Assembly: GCA_033344775.1 (NCBI GenBank)
Contig: JAWPMT010000001.1
Coordinates: 496,001-560,000 of the forward strand
Source: Cytophagales bacterium
Lineage (GTDB): Bacteria > Bacteroidota > Bacteroidia > Cytophagales > Cyclobacteriaceae
Direction of reading: 5' to 3'
DNA length: 64,000 nt
The position numbers were made by a program, and so were the translations under genes. Shown here in pieces: positions 1 to 8,718 of this stretch. Each line of letters starts with the position of its first letter. Position 1 is the first letter of the stretch. The notes under the pieces were generated by a model. That model was given only the letters and a program-made list of their open reading frames with translations, did not search any database and was not told the origin of the DNA.

Positions 1-75
1 TTTTGGAGTACAATGGAGAAATACCGCCAGGCGGCCCTGCGGAATCTAATACATTGGAGCAAGTACTAAAACATC

Positions 76-217
76 TTGAGATTCCGGCACTTCCTTACAG
101 TCCGGCCGGAATGACGCTTCATTTTTTGGTTCTGGTTATACTTTTTTGTCCGTCATCCCAGCGATTATTTGAAAATCGAAAAGTTTTGCATTCATAATAC
201 TAATCTGCCGGGATCTC
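76..217. repeat. REP-like repeat doublet before fibre gene 1
   Basis: The first element has ends TTGAGATTCCGGCAC and GGCCGGAATGACG (76-116), giving inverted arms ATTCCGG (81-87) and CCGGAAT (106-112). A degraded copy in the opposite orientation follows at 151-217 (CGTCATCCC ... CCGGGATCTCA). The same end sequences recur at 4596-4757 before the second fibre gene. Opposed pairs of short palindromic elements between genes resemble bacterial REP doublets; no mobility gene is nearby. Confidence 0.6.
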
Positions 218-387
218 ATCAAAAGGAGCATCTTGAGATTCCACAGGGCAACCTGGTGATACATCAATCAACGAAGAACCAAAAACCATAAGTCTGCTAT
301 GAGCTCCGGCAGTAGGAATAATACATTCTCCCCCCTACCACAGTTGAAGTATTTAACCTGAGGGTACGGGGTAAGTGCATAACTCAG

Positions 388-419
388 TTGGAAAATGGCA
401 GAAAGATTGCCTAGTTTAG
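388..419 (+). promoter_or_regulatory. Putative promoter of fibre gene 1
   Basis: TTG at 388-390 and TAGTTTAG at 412-419 are separated by 21 bases. This approximates the Bacteroidota sigma pattern of a TTG/TTTG -33 element and a TAnnTTTG -7 element, with a weak last position. The second fibre gene has the same TAGTTTAGAA at the matching place, so the conservation supports it. The start of transcription is inferred. Confidence 0.4.
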
Positions 420-660
420 AAACTTCTGTATACAACCAATGACTTCCTGATCCTTGATCCTAAAGACATTACTACAACCAAAAACACATATCTATTAAGC
501 ATATGACAGCTTTTGCCCTTTTCAGGACGGTGATTTGGTGCATTCAAAGATCAATAACGTCTTGTGCATACTCCAATAATCCAGTCGAACCCTAGTAATC
601 GCATTGAAAGATTCAGCTCAATACCTTTCTAATTCATTTCATTGAAACCATACCATCATC

Positions 661-3600
661 ATGTCCATACCTAACAACCATTCCTTCTCCTCCGCTTTCC
701 CTTTCGAGATCAAAATCGAAAACCAATTCATGGATGAAGGACATTCTACCCTTTACATCGTCAACAAGATAGATGAGGCAGCGACAGAACAACAACTCAA
801 GTTATTGATCAATGTCGTGGCCCCAGGACAATATACCTTTAAAGCTATGGACTCGACAAAGTCACCTGGTCCAAATTATTACCATATGGCCTTGGCTTTT
901 CGACCTGGGGTGTTATTGGATGCAGTAGCTCAATCCTTCCATCAGGTCCTTACCGTGGGCATAGACGAGGCCTTAGGAAAAGACAATACCTGCATTGTTC
1001 ACGGACCGGTCTTGCGTTCCGACAAGGCAAAAGTTTGGTACGTTACCTTTAAGGAAGATGTAACTACGAACTGTGCTACTCAACCAAGTGTAGATTGGAT
1101 CGCACAAAAAGAGGCAACAGACGGCCTTCAATTAACGCGGTTTACTATCAGTCCTGATGGTCATTGGTATGGTATTGACATCAATCATAAACTCTACGCA
1201 AAAACCCCTGGTGAGGCTACCTGGAAGTCATATTCCTGGTCAAGGCGAATAGAAAGCATGACCATGCTACCGAATAAACATGCGATTTATGTTGGTTTAG
1301 ACAACACGCTTGTTTTGAGTGGTCTTGTAGTCGGTGAACAGAACATATGGCACCCATATCAACCATTGACCTATGTCAGGTCAATCGTCAGTACTTCGAA
1401 AAACAATCTTATTGGGATCAACCAGCAAGGGCATTTAGTTCATATTGAATTACCCTACGGGGTGCTCAAGGCCATCCCAAAGGTTTTAGATACCTCGCTT
1501 ACCCTGATCAGTGTCGGCTTGTTTCCTGACGGAAGAATCCTGGGAGTTGATTCCCAGCATGATTTGCACGAATGGAATGAATCAATCAATCGTTGGTCAC
1601 CTATTTTGAGTTCAACTAAACTCCTTGATGTAACCGTAGATGCCGACGGTAATGTCTTCGCAGTAGGTACCGACCATCAGATTTATAGGCAATCCTTGAC
1701 TTACTCCCCTAAAAACGTACTCAATATCCCTCTTAAGGGTATTTCCGCAGCTGCAGGAACTGGCGCAAGATCCAGTCAAATCGAGTGTCAATTCGGGAAA
1801 GTACATATGAATGGAAATCCGCATGATTTCAAGTTCAAAGCCAATACACAAGTCAGCATTGTTAATCATCAGGGAAGTGGCTATGCGCCTCTGCATTTTG
1901 GGATATTAGGCAGCGATGTGATGGTCAAAGACAAACAGAACACGTTAAAGCCGTATTTCTTAACGCAAGAACGTGTTCCTATCACGCTAGGAAAAGAAAC
2001 CACCATCACTTTCACCTTTCCTTATACAGACGGAAACAAATTTCCCGGTATCGGTAAAAGCGATCAAGTTGAGGGTATATCCGGAGTTGATGCTGACGAA
2101 CATTTTACTGCAGAACCTAAAAAACAGGACACAACTCACCATACATGGAACTTCTCGTTCAAGGGGAACGATGATCTGATTGGCGCTCAGCTCTTTGAAG
2201 GGATTTTTGAATTTCGCAACATTCAAGTGTCCGATTATCGAGGACCTGTCATTGTCGAAGTTGTTGTCAAAAACCTCCCCGGTTATTGGGACAGTGTATT
2301 TCAAATTCCAGTGGTCATTGGGGACTCCTCATTAACTGATGCGCTCAACCTCGTCACCACTACCAAAGGAGGTAATTCTGAAAATATAGGATCCAAAATT
2401 AACTTCTTTAGTGGGGGAACACATGGAAAGGGTTTACCCAGTGTAGCGATTGAAGAGAATTGGGGGTTAGAATTATACGGGTCACTTCCGAATACAAAGA
2501 ATCCAGTAGTCAAGCATGGGCAGGGGATCAGGGTCAGAAGAGCAAATCTCATCATTCCTGAGGGAAAGTTGGCTATTGGTACGAAAGAAAGTATTTCTGC
2601 AGCCCAAGGAAACACGCATATCTTCCCGGAGGGTTCCAACGCCACACTTTATGTTGAAGGTGACAGTCAATTACATGGTGATGTTTCATTAACTGGTAAT
2701 CTGATTATTTCTCGAGACACATGGAATGGTGGCACAAAATTTGGATTGAATAGTACAACTCATCAAGGTGCAACGGATATCTACAACCTCTATATTCACC
2801 CGGATAAAAAAGATGAAAAAATTGAAACCCTGGCATTTCAATTTCACCAACGCACAAATGATCAGCCTGAAGCTTTCAAAGAATTACTTTCCATTTATCG
2901 CAGTGGCAATACAGCCATAAATGGAAAGCTCCTCTTAAAAGGTCCTGTTCAAAAAGAAGGTTCTGATAAAATCCATCAAGACGAGGAAGTCCAGATTTCA
3001 CTGGAAGCAAAAGGAGAAAAAAAGGATAAAAGAATCATCAAATCCTTAATTATTCAGGGAAATACAAACTTAGTCGTTACTGGCGACACGAAATTGAATG
3101 GAACCACAGTCGATCATCTAAGGATTGAAGAAAAAAATACAGCGAACAAAAGAGCCCTTTCCATTGGAGGACACGGAACAGTCGAGGTAGATGCCCCAAA
3201 GGTACATGGAGGAAGGTTTAAGATAGATGAAGCCGGAACTGTCACCATTGGGAAAGGTAAGCTAAAAGCAATGAGTAGTGCCACTATACATGGCACTACT
3301 CAAGTTCATGGCACATTGTTCGTTGGTAATACAGATCAACATAATAAGTCACTCACTGTAGACAATAATGGCAATGTCCACACACTTAATTTTTTCTCGC
3401 ACGGACCATCCACCTTTCATGGAGACGTGACCGTCAAAGATCTATTTAAAACCCAGAAAAACTGGAACATCTTTACGCCACACCCTGGATACCATGCCAG
3501 CCTTCCCACCGACGACAGGGGTATGGCCCTGGGTTGGAATCGGACAGGTGGTCATTCCGAAACCAACTTTTATAATCTGGGGCATATAGGCGAGAATTTA

Positions 3601-4548
3601 ATTGCATTCCAATTTTTGCAAAAAACGGCGAGTCATCAACATGATCACGAAGCCCGAGAATTGATGACCATCAAGAATAATGGCTGGGTGGGAATTGGCA
3701 CAAATGCGCCCGGAGTTCCACTTCACGTCAATGGCTCAGGTGCCAAGGCCAATTCAGGTGGTATGTACTTTGATTCAGGTACCACAGTAGTCGGATACCC
3801 ATCTGATAAAATTGGTGTAACCATCCTCTCGCAAGGATCAATATTAGGAGCCAGGTTCATTGCAAATTCCTTTTGCGAGCATTCAGACGAACGAATTAAG
3901 GTCAATATTCATACCACAAATGTGCATTCGGATTTAGCGACGCTGCTAAAAATCAATGTGAAGGAATACAAGCATATCGATCACATCAAACAAGGTATTC
4001 GGGTAAAAAAAGGAGTCATCGCTCAGGAGCTTGAAAAATCCTTTCCTGAGGCGGTTACCCAAATGTCCGATTTCATCCCAGACATTTATCAGCTCTGTGA
4101 TCAACTTACCTGGGACGAAGAGCAAAGGGTATTGACGTGCACACTGAAACAACCACATGAGCTCATAGTAGGCGACAAAATCAAACTGATCACCGAATCA
4201 GACCAGGAATTCTTTCAAGAAGTCACTGCGATTAATAACGAATGGAGCTTCAGCGTCAAGGACTGGGAAGAAAAAGTAGACAAGGTATTCGTCTACGGGA
4301 AAGAAGTGGACGACTTCCGCACGGTGGATTATAATCAAGTGTCCATGATGGGGATCAGTGCGATCCAGGCCTTACATCAACAAGTTGATACCCTGGAGCA
4401 AGAAAATAAAGACTTAAAAGCAGGGCAAGTGCATCTAGAGGAAACCTGTGAAAGCCTCAAAGAGGAAAACCAGGCACTAAGGAATCAACTTGAAAACGAA
4501 ATACAAAACCTGCGTAAAGAGATAGCAGCAATGAAAGCGGGGGTGTGA
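661..4548 (+). CDS. Large fibre-like protein with S74 chaperone domain (paralogue 1)
   Basis: This 1295-residue protein is predicted to form a trimeric fibre. Residues 1-140 are a head domain shared with the next gene. Residues about 150-350 carry repeated blades of the kind D-G-x-hydrophobic-x-G-hydrophobic-D, like tectonin beta-propellers. Residues about 560-1060 are a beta-rich, Gly/Asn/Thr-rich shaft containing a GIGT-NAP-LHVNG motif common in tail-fibre proteins. The C-terminus is a peptidase S74 intramolecular chaperone: SDERIK places the expected Ser1075-Lys1080 dyad, followed by VIAQELEKSFPEAV, DYNQVSMMGISAIQ and a heptad coiled coil. S74 domains fold trimeric fibres and then cut themselves off. 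About 88 residues sit between the two halves of the domain, more than usual. No signal peptide is visible. The ATG at 661 follows a long leader. The partner and function are unknown. Confidence 0.85.
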   Translation: MSIPNNHSFSSAFPFEIKIENQFMDEGHSTLYIVNKIDEAATEQQLKLLINVVAPGQYTFKAMDSTKSPGPNYYHMALAFRPGVLLDAVAQSFHQVLTVGIDEALGKDNTCIVHGPVLRSDKAKVWYVTFKEDVTTNCATQPSVDWIAQKEATDGLQLTRFTISPDGHWYGIDINHKLYAKTPGEATWKSYSWSRRIESMTMLPNKHAIYVGLDNTLVLSGLVVGEQNIWHPYQPLTYVRSIVSTSKNNLIGINQQGHLVHIELPYGVLKAIPKVLDTSLTLISVGLFPDGRILGVDSQHDLHEWNESINRWSPILSSTKLLDVTVDADGNVFAVGTDHQIYRQSLTYSPKNVLNIPLKGISAAAGTGARSSQIECQFGKVHMNGNPHDFKFKANTQVSIVNHQGSGYAPLHFGILGSDVMVKDKQNTLKPYFLTQERVPITLGKETTITFTFPYTDGNKFPGIGKSDQVEGISGVDADEHFTAEPKKQDTTHHTWNFSFKGNDDLIGAQLFEGIFEFRNIQVSDYRGPVIVEVVVKNLPGYWDSVFQIPVVIGDSSLTDALNLVTTTKGGNSENIGSKINFFSGGTHGKGLPSVAIEENWGLELYGSLPNTKNPVVKHGQGIRVRRANLIIPEGKLAIGTKESISAAQGNTHIFPEGSNATLYVEGDSQLHGDVSLTGNLIISRDTWNGGTKFGLNSTTHQGATDIYNLYIHPDKKDEKIETLAFQFHQRTNDQPEAFKELLSIYRSGNTAINGKLLLKGPVQKEGSDKIHQDEEVQISLEAKGEKKDKRIIKSLIIQGNTNLVVTGDTKLNGTTVDHLRIEEKNTANKRALSIGGHGTVEVDAPKVHGGRFKIDEAGTVTIGKGKLKAMSSATIHGTTQVHGTLFVGNTDQHNKSLTVDNNGNVHTLNFFSHGPSTFHGDVTVKDLFKTQKNWNIFTPHPGYHASLPTDDRGMALGWNRTGGHSETNFYNLGHIGENLIAFQFLQKTASHQHDHEARELMTIKNNGWVGIGTNAPGVPLHVNGSGAKANSGGMYFDSGTTVVGYPSDKIGVTILSQGSILGARFIANSFCEHSDERIKVNIHTTNVHSDLATLLKINVKEYKHIDHIKQGIRVKKGVIAQELEKSFPEAVTQMSDFIPDIYQLCDQLTWDEEQRVLTCTLKQPHELIVGDKIKLITESDQEFFQEVTAINNEWSFSVKDWEEKVDKVFVYGKEVDDFRTVDYNQVSMMGISAIQALHQQVDTLEQENKDLKAGQVHLEETCESLKEENQALRNQLENEIQNLRKEIAAMKAGV

Positions 4549-4595
4549 CTTGTTACGTCTTGTCATTCCCAGAATTAAGGGGCCAACATCTATTC

Positions 4596-4757
4596 CGTCA
4601 TTCCCGGGATCACGGCAGGATCATGAATATCAGTACCATTATGTTGATCGTACGGGAATCTCAATAAAAGGAATACTTACTAAAAAATTTTGAGATTCCG
4701 GCACATCGATCTTGGATTGCAAAGAATCTAAATACCATTGCGATGGCCGGAATGACG
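4596..4757. repeat. REP-like repeat doublet before fibre gene 2
   Basis: An inverted copy spans 4596-4664 (CGTCATTCCCGGG ... CGGGAATCTCAA). A direct copy spans 4690-4757 (TTGAGATTCCGGCAC ... GGCCGGAATGACG), with arms ATTCCGG at 4695-4701 and CCGGAAT at 4747-4753. The end sequences of the direct copy are identical to the element at 76-116, while the loop is longer and unrelated. A further fragment (GTCATTCCC) lies near 4562. Confidence 0.6.
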
Positions 4758-4854
4758 ATTTTGAATGAAATGACGGAAAAATATCATCTTTTACCCCACC
4801 CTACAGCAGTTGCAGTAGATCGCTGAACAGTTGCAGTATAAGTTACTCATTGAT

Positions 4855-4885
4855 TTGAAAACCGACTAAATATTGTCTAGTTTAG
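4855..4885 (+). promoter_or_regulatory. Putative promoter of fibre gene 2 and the downstream operon
   Basis: TTTG ending at 4857 and TAGTTTAG at 4878-4885 are separated by 20 bases, matching the arrangement before fibre gene 1. The conserved block continues to 4973. It would give a leader of about 250 bases and could drive 5142-21344. Confidence 0.4.
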
Positions 4886-5141
4886 AACAAGTAATAGCAA
4901 TGAATTGACTTCCAGATTTCCGATCTCGAAGACATTACACACAACCAAAAATATAACCTTGCATATGACAGCTCCGGATCATTGGCTGACACAATATTCG
5001 TGTGTCCAGTTTAATTTCTTTCAGACGTTTTATGGCTCCTTTAAGGAATCAGACCAAGGTCATCAGACATGGCTTAGACACAAGCAATGGCTTCCACTTT
5101 TTTCCGATCAATCATCTCAAACTTCCTGAATCGATCCCCAC

Positions 5142-8100
5142 ATGTCCACACTTACAAATCATTCGTTTACATCCGCTTTTCCCTTCGAGATCAAAATCGA
5201 AAATCAATTCATGGATGAAGGGCATTCGACCCTTTATATCGTCAATAAAGTAGATTCGGCAGCAACTGCACAACACCTCAAATTGTTGATCAACACAGTG
5301 GCCTTTGGTCACCATACCTTGAAAGGATATGGTAAGGACATTAAACCTGGAGCCAATCACTACAACCTGGCATTGGCTTTTCGGCCTGGCACCTTATTAA
5401 AACCTGTAGCTGATACCTTTAAGGATACGCTCCAAAAGGCCATTAATGAGGCAATAACCAACAATACCTGTGAGGTGGCAGGCCCTGTGATTCAAAAAGA
5501 CAAGTCACAGGTCTGGTATGTATGCTTCGAAAAGGATTTAGAGTCGCTTAAAGAACAGGACTTTAGCTTGTCGGTTTCACCGTTTCCAGTGAATGACTCG
5601 AGTATTTCATTTAGACAAATCTTCGGTGACATTGATGGCAACTACCACGGCCTGGACACAAATGGCAAGATCCACTGGTACGATCCCCGAAAAAATGGGT
5701 CATGGACGAGACATGACTGGTATGATGGAGGTGGTGAGGCCAAGAGCATGGTCTGCATGCCCAATGGCAAATATTTATACATAGGGGGACACAATCTCCT
5801 CAATAGGCCCAGGGATAAAGCCAATCATGAAAAATGGGACCCTTATTCCGATGATATTAAGGCCATTAGTATCGCAAGATATGGAGCCGATCACCTGATT
5901 GGTGTAGCCCCAAGTAACCACTTGATCAAGATAACATTGAATGATGACCAACCCATCATTAATACTTTAAGTACAAAGTTACAACTCTTAAGTGCGTGTG
6001 CTTTACCGAGTGGGCAGATCCTTGGGGTAAGCAAAGACCATCAATTGCACCTTTGGAATGAAGCCAAAGACAGCTGGAGTCCAGTAAATTCCTCAAATCA
6101 ACAGGAATTCCTTTCGGTTTCTGTGGACTACAATAACCAGTTGCTTGCAGTAAGCATCGATCATCAGTTGTACCAACTCGGATATGCTGTGGTTGCGCAA
6201 AACCTGCTTACCGTTGACTTGAAGGGCGTCTCCGCTGCGCCGGGAAATGGCACCCGCGTAAGTCAGGTGGCCTGTCATTTTGGGAACGTGACAAATGGCA
6301 CTGCATCACCTACCTTCCAATTCAAAAGCACCACCCAGCTCAATATCGTCAATCACCAGGGAACTGGTTATGCGCCATTGCATTTTGGCGTATTGGGCAG
6401 TGATACACTGGTTGTTCCAACCGGGTCGTATAACGCTGAAAATCAGTTGACTCTCTATTTCCGTACGCACGAAAACATTCCCATCACGCTAGGTGAAAAA
6501 ACCTCATTTATTTTCATCTTGCCATTCCAAGGTTCTAATAAGTCGGACAAACCTGCTTTGGGAACTCAGGATGAAGTGGCAGCCTATTCTGTATCCAGTC
6601 GAGGAAAATTATTCAAACCAGTGGAGAATAAGCCTGATGAAACCAATAATACAATCTCCTTTCCTTTTATGACTAAAGTTTCTTCCAAGGATCAAAGAAT
6701 CCAGGAAGGAACTTTTGATTTCAAGAATGTTCAAGTATCTGGCTACTCAGGCTGCGTAATGATACAAGTATCGGTCAAAAACCTTCCCGGCTATTGGGAC
6801 AGTGTGTTCCAGATTCCTGTGGTGCTTGGAAATTCGGCGCTAAACGGTGAACTTCTGTTAGGCCATGCACTCAACAAGGGTGGGAACTCAGGTACGACTG
6901 GTTCAAGAATTAGCTTCCTCAGTACCGGAAGCAACCAAAAAAAGCCCTATCTCACCATTGAGGCCCATGAGGGCTTGAACCTATACGGCGATCATAATCG
7001 AAACTTACCCGTTAGAGTTAAAGGAACTGACTTATTGGTACCAGAGGGTAAGGTAAGCATAGGAACCGAAAATGGAACGGCGAATTTCAATGTCCAAGGT
7101 GACAGTCAACTCGAAGGGTCATTACATATCAATAATAAAGAAGGGAACGCGCTGGAAGTAACGGGAGATGCTAACATCTCAGCCAGTTTGAACATCGTGG
7201 AAAGCACAACTTCAAAGAACCTCACCGTCACTGAAACCACTACTTCAAAAAACCTGACGATCAACGAAGCTGCCAAGTCAAAAACATTGACGGTTTCTGA
7301 AAACACTTCACTAGATGGAGAAACAGAGGTACAAGGAGAAAAACTAGTGATCAAATCGAAAGAAATAGAATTTGACAAGGGCACTAACTTAAATTTAAAC
7401 GGTGGTGTACACTTTAACCATGGGTTTCAAACACATCACCTTGCAACCTTCTTTAACAAAGTTGATTTCGAAAATGAGGTGAATTTAAAAGGTGCAGCAA
7501 ATTTAAGTGGTACAACTAGTCTGAAGGGCACCACTAATCTGAATGGTACAACCAATTTGGATGGTACGACTAACCTGAAAGGGTCGGTCAAGATGCCCGA
7601 TGGAGCCGATATTGGCGGCAACCTAAATGTAAACGGTCAGCTAAATTGTTCTGGATTTCTTGTTGGTCAAGCCGGTCACCATGGCACAAGAATTGCCTGG
7701 AATTTTGCCGGCGGACATGGAGCTACAGATTTCTGGAATCAGTATCACAATGGCGATCCAAATACTGCTGCCTTTCAATTCCATCAACCAGGGGCACCCA
7801 AAGAATTATTGACCATTACCAGAAATGGACGGCTTGGAATCGGCACGATTTGGCCCAAAGCCCCAATACATATTGCCGGAAAGACCAGTGATTATCCTAA
7901 CATCGATCCTGGCGACCAACATGGTTATTTTGGCTACGCGGGACAGGAAGCGAATAAAGGAGCAACCACTCGCAATGATATCGCATTGTGGGTGAACGGA
8001 ACTATCCTGATTTCCCATTCCAATGGCGCATCGGATCAAAGGATCAAACGAAACGTATTACCAAGTAACGGCGCACTGGATGTTAATCAACTTCTGCGAC

Positions 8101-8678
8101 TGAAAGTCCGAAATTATGAATATGTAGATACCCTACAAAATGGTCATCGTGTGACCAAAGGACTCATTGCGCAGGAAGTTGAAGAGGTATTCCCGGAAGC
8201 CGTTTCTCAGCACACTGAATTTGTACCGGATATTTTCTCTGAATGCGCAACGTTTTCTATCGATGAAGAAAAAAATGAGTTGACCTGCCGCATGGACGAG
8301 CCTCATCATTTGGAAAAAGGCGATAAGGTCAAATTAGTCGACAATAAACACGTGGAGTATCAAAAGAAAGTACTTGTAGCTTTAGATGCATACACCATTG
8401 TGATCCAAGACTGGACGGAGCAAGCAGAGAAAATTTTTGTATATGGAAAGGAAGTAGATGACTTCCAGGCCATCGATTACAATCAAATCTCCATGATGGG
8501 CATCAGCGCGATCCAGTCTTTGCATGAGGAAGTGGATACGTTGAAAAAAGAAAACAAGGAGCTTAAGCAGGACTATGAAAGCTTGAAGGAAGAGAACGTT
8601 GCATTGAAAGAACAGCTTATGAATGAAATGCAAAGCCTGCGTGCAGAAATAGAGGCCCTGAAAACCACTACGGTATGA
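5142..8678 (+). CDS. Large fibre-like protein with S74 chaperone domain (paralogue 2)
   Basis: This 1178-residue protein is a tandem paralogue of the preceding gene. Their first 40 residues are nearly identical, the head, propeller-like and middle beta domains (to about residue 600) are clearly related, and so is the C-terminus. The shaft differs: residues about 680-730 carry 11-residue repeats (TTSKNLTV type), and residues 781-816 carry six hexapeptide units (NLxGTT type). The S74 domain begins at SDQRIK with Ser964 and Lys969 in the catalytic positions, followed by GLIAQEVEEVFPEAV, then about 89 extra residues before IDYNQISMMGISAIQ and a terminal coiled coil. No signal peptide is seen. It probably starts the transcript that continues with the gene 40 bases downstream. 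Function is inferred only as a self-assembling fibre. Confidence 0.85.
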   Translation: MSTLTNHSFTSAFPFEIKIENQFMDEGHSTLYIVNKVDSAATAQHLKLLINTVAFGHHTLKGYGKDIKPGANHYNLALAFRPGTLLKPVADTFKDTLQKAINEAITNNTCEVAGPVIQKDKSQVWYVCFEKDLESLKEQDFSLSVSPFPVNDSSISFRQIFGDIDGNYHGLDTNGKIHWYDPRKNGSWTRHDWYDGGGEAKSMVCMPNGKYLYIGGHNLLNRPRDKANHEKWDPYSDDIKAISIARYGADHLIGVAPSNHLIKITLNDDQPIINTLSTKLQLLSACALPSGQILGVSKDHQLHLWNEAKDSWSPVNSSNQQEFLSVSVDYNNQLLAVSIDHQLYQLGYAVVAQNLLTVDLKGVSAAPGNGTRVSQVACHFGNVTNGTASPTFQFKSTTQLNIVNHQGTGYAPLHFGVLGSDTLVVPTGSYNAENQLTLYFRTHENIPITLGEKTSFIFILPFQGSNKSDKPALGTQDEVAAYSVSSRGKLFKPVENKPDETNNTISFPFMTKVSSKDQRIQEGTFDFKNVQVSGYSGCVMIQVSVKNLPGYWDSVFQIPVVLGNSALNGELLLGHALNKGGNSGTTGSRISFLSTGSNQKKPYLTIEAHEGLNLYGDHNRNLPVRVKGTDLLVPEGKVSIGTENGTANFNVQGDSQLEGSLHINNKEGNALEVTGDANISASLNIVESTTSKNLTVTETTTSKNLTINEAAKSKTLTVSENTSLDGETEVQGEKLVIKSKEIEFDKGTNLNLNGGVHFNHGFQTHHLATFFNKVDFENEVNLKGAANLSGTTSLKGTTNLNGTTNLDGTTNLKGSVKMPDGADIGGNLNVNGQLNCSGFLVGQAGHHGTRIAWNFAGGHGATDFWNQYHNGDPNTAAFQFHQPGAPKELLTITRNGRLGIGTIWPKAPIHIAGKTSDYPNIDPGDQHGYFGYAGQEANKGATTRNDIALWVNGTILISHSNGASDQRIKRNVLPSNGALDVNQLLRLKVRNYEYVDTLQNGHRVTKGLIAQEVEEVFPEAVSQHTEFVPDIFSECATFSIDEEKNELTCRMDEPHHLEKGDKVKLVDNKHVEYQKKVLVALDAYTIVIQDWTEQAEKIFVYGKEVDDFQAIDYNQISMMGISAIQSLHEEVDTLKKENKELKQDYESLKEENVALKEQLMNEMQSLRAEIEALKTTTV
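7482..7589 (+). repeat. Six tandem 18-base units in the fibre shaft
   Basis: The 108 bases encode six hexapeptides of pattern N-L-x-G-(T/A/S)-(T/A/V). Third codon positions vary between units (acaact, accact, acaacc, acgact), so the protein repeat is kept while the DNA drifts. This points to selection on the shaft structure rather than a very recent slippage event. Confidence 0.85.
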
Positions 8679-8718
8679 TTGTTACAATGGAAAAACCCTT
8701 AACGCTATCCCTATTTCT

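Larger units (their letters stand above)
1..660. other. Non-coding left edge with REP-like repeats and a fibre-gene leader
   Basis: No convincing gene lies in this stretch. A 64-codon open frame at 3-197 overlaps repeat sequence and has no protein-like character. What is visible: a REP-like element at 76-116, a degraded inverted copy at 151-217, a fragment near 232-242, and a leader region (about 331-511) that recurs before the second fibre gene at about 4796-4973. The leader holds a putative promoter at 388-419, leaving an untranslated 5' region of roughly 230 bases before the ATG at 661. Confidence 0.6.
4549..5141. other. 593-base intergenic region with repeats and duplicated leader
   Basis: The region between the two fibre genes holds two REP-like elements (4596-4664 and 4690-4757), then a segment (about 4796-4973) that can be aligned by eye to 331-511. 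Shared blocks include CTAGTTTAGAA, AAGACATTAC, ACAACCAAAAA and GCATATGACAGCT. The last 170 bases before the ATG at 5142 show no clear match to the first leader. Short open frames here look fortuitous. Confidence 0.6.

Noticed and set aside
3-197. 64-codon open frame at the left edge
   Set aside because: It runs through REP-like repeat sequence, has no recognisable domain or plausible start context, and its end is not followed by a gene in operon spacing.
4905-5253. Overlapping short open frames before the second fibre gene
   Set aside because: They lie in the duplicated leader or overlap the start of the fibre gene in another frame. No similar frame exists in the first leader, so coding is not supported.
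7482-7589. CRISPR-like array
   Set aside because: The 18-base repeats are in frame within a coding sequence, have no spacers and encode a regular hexapeptide.
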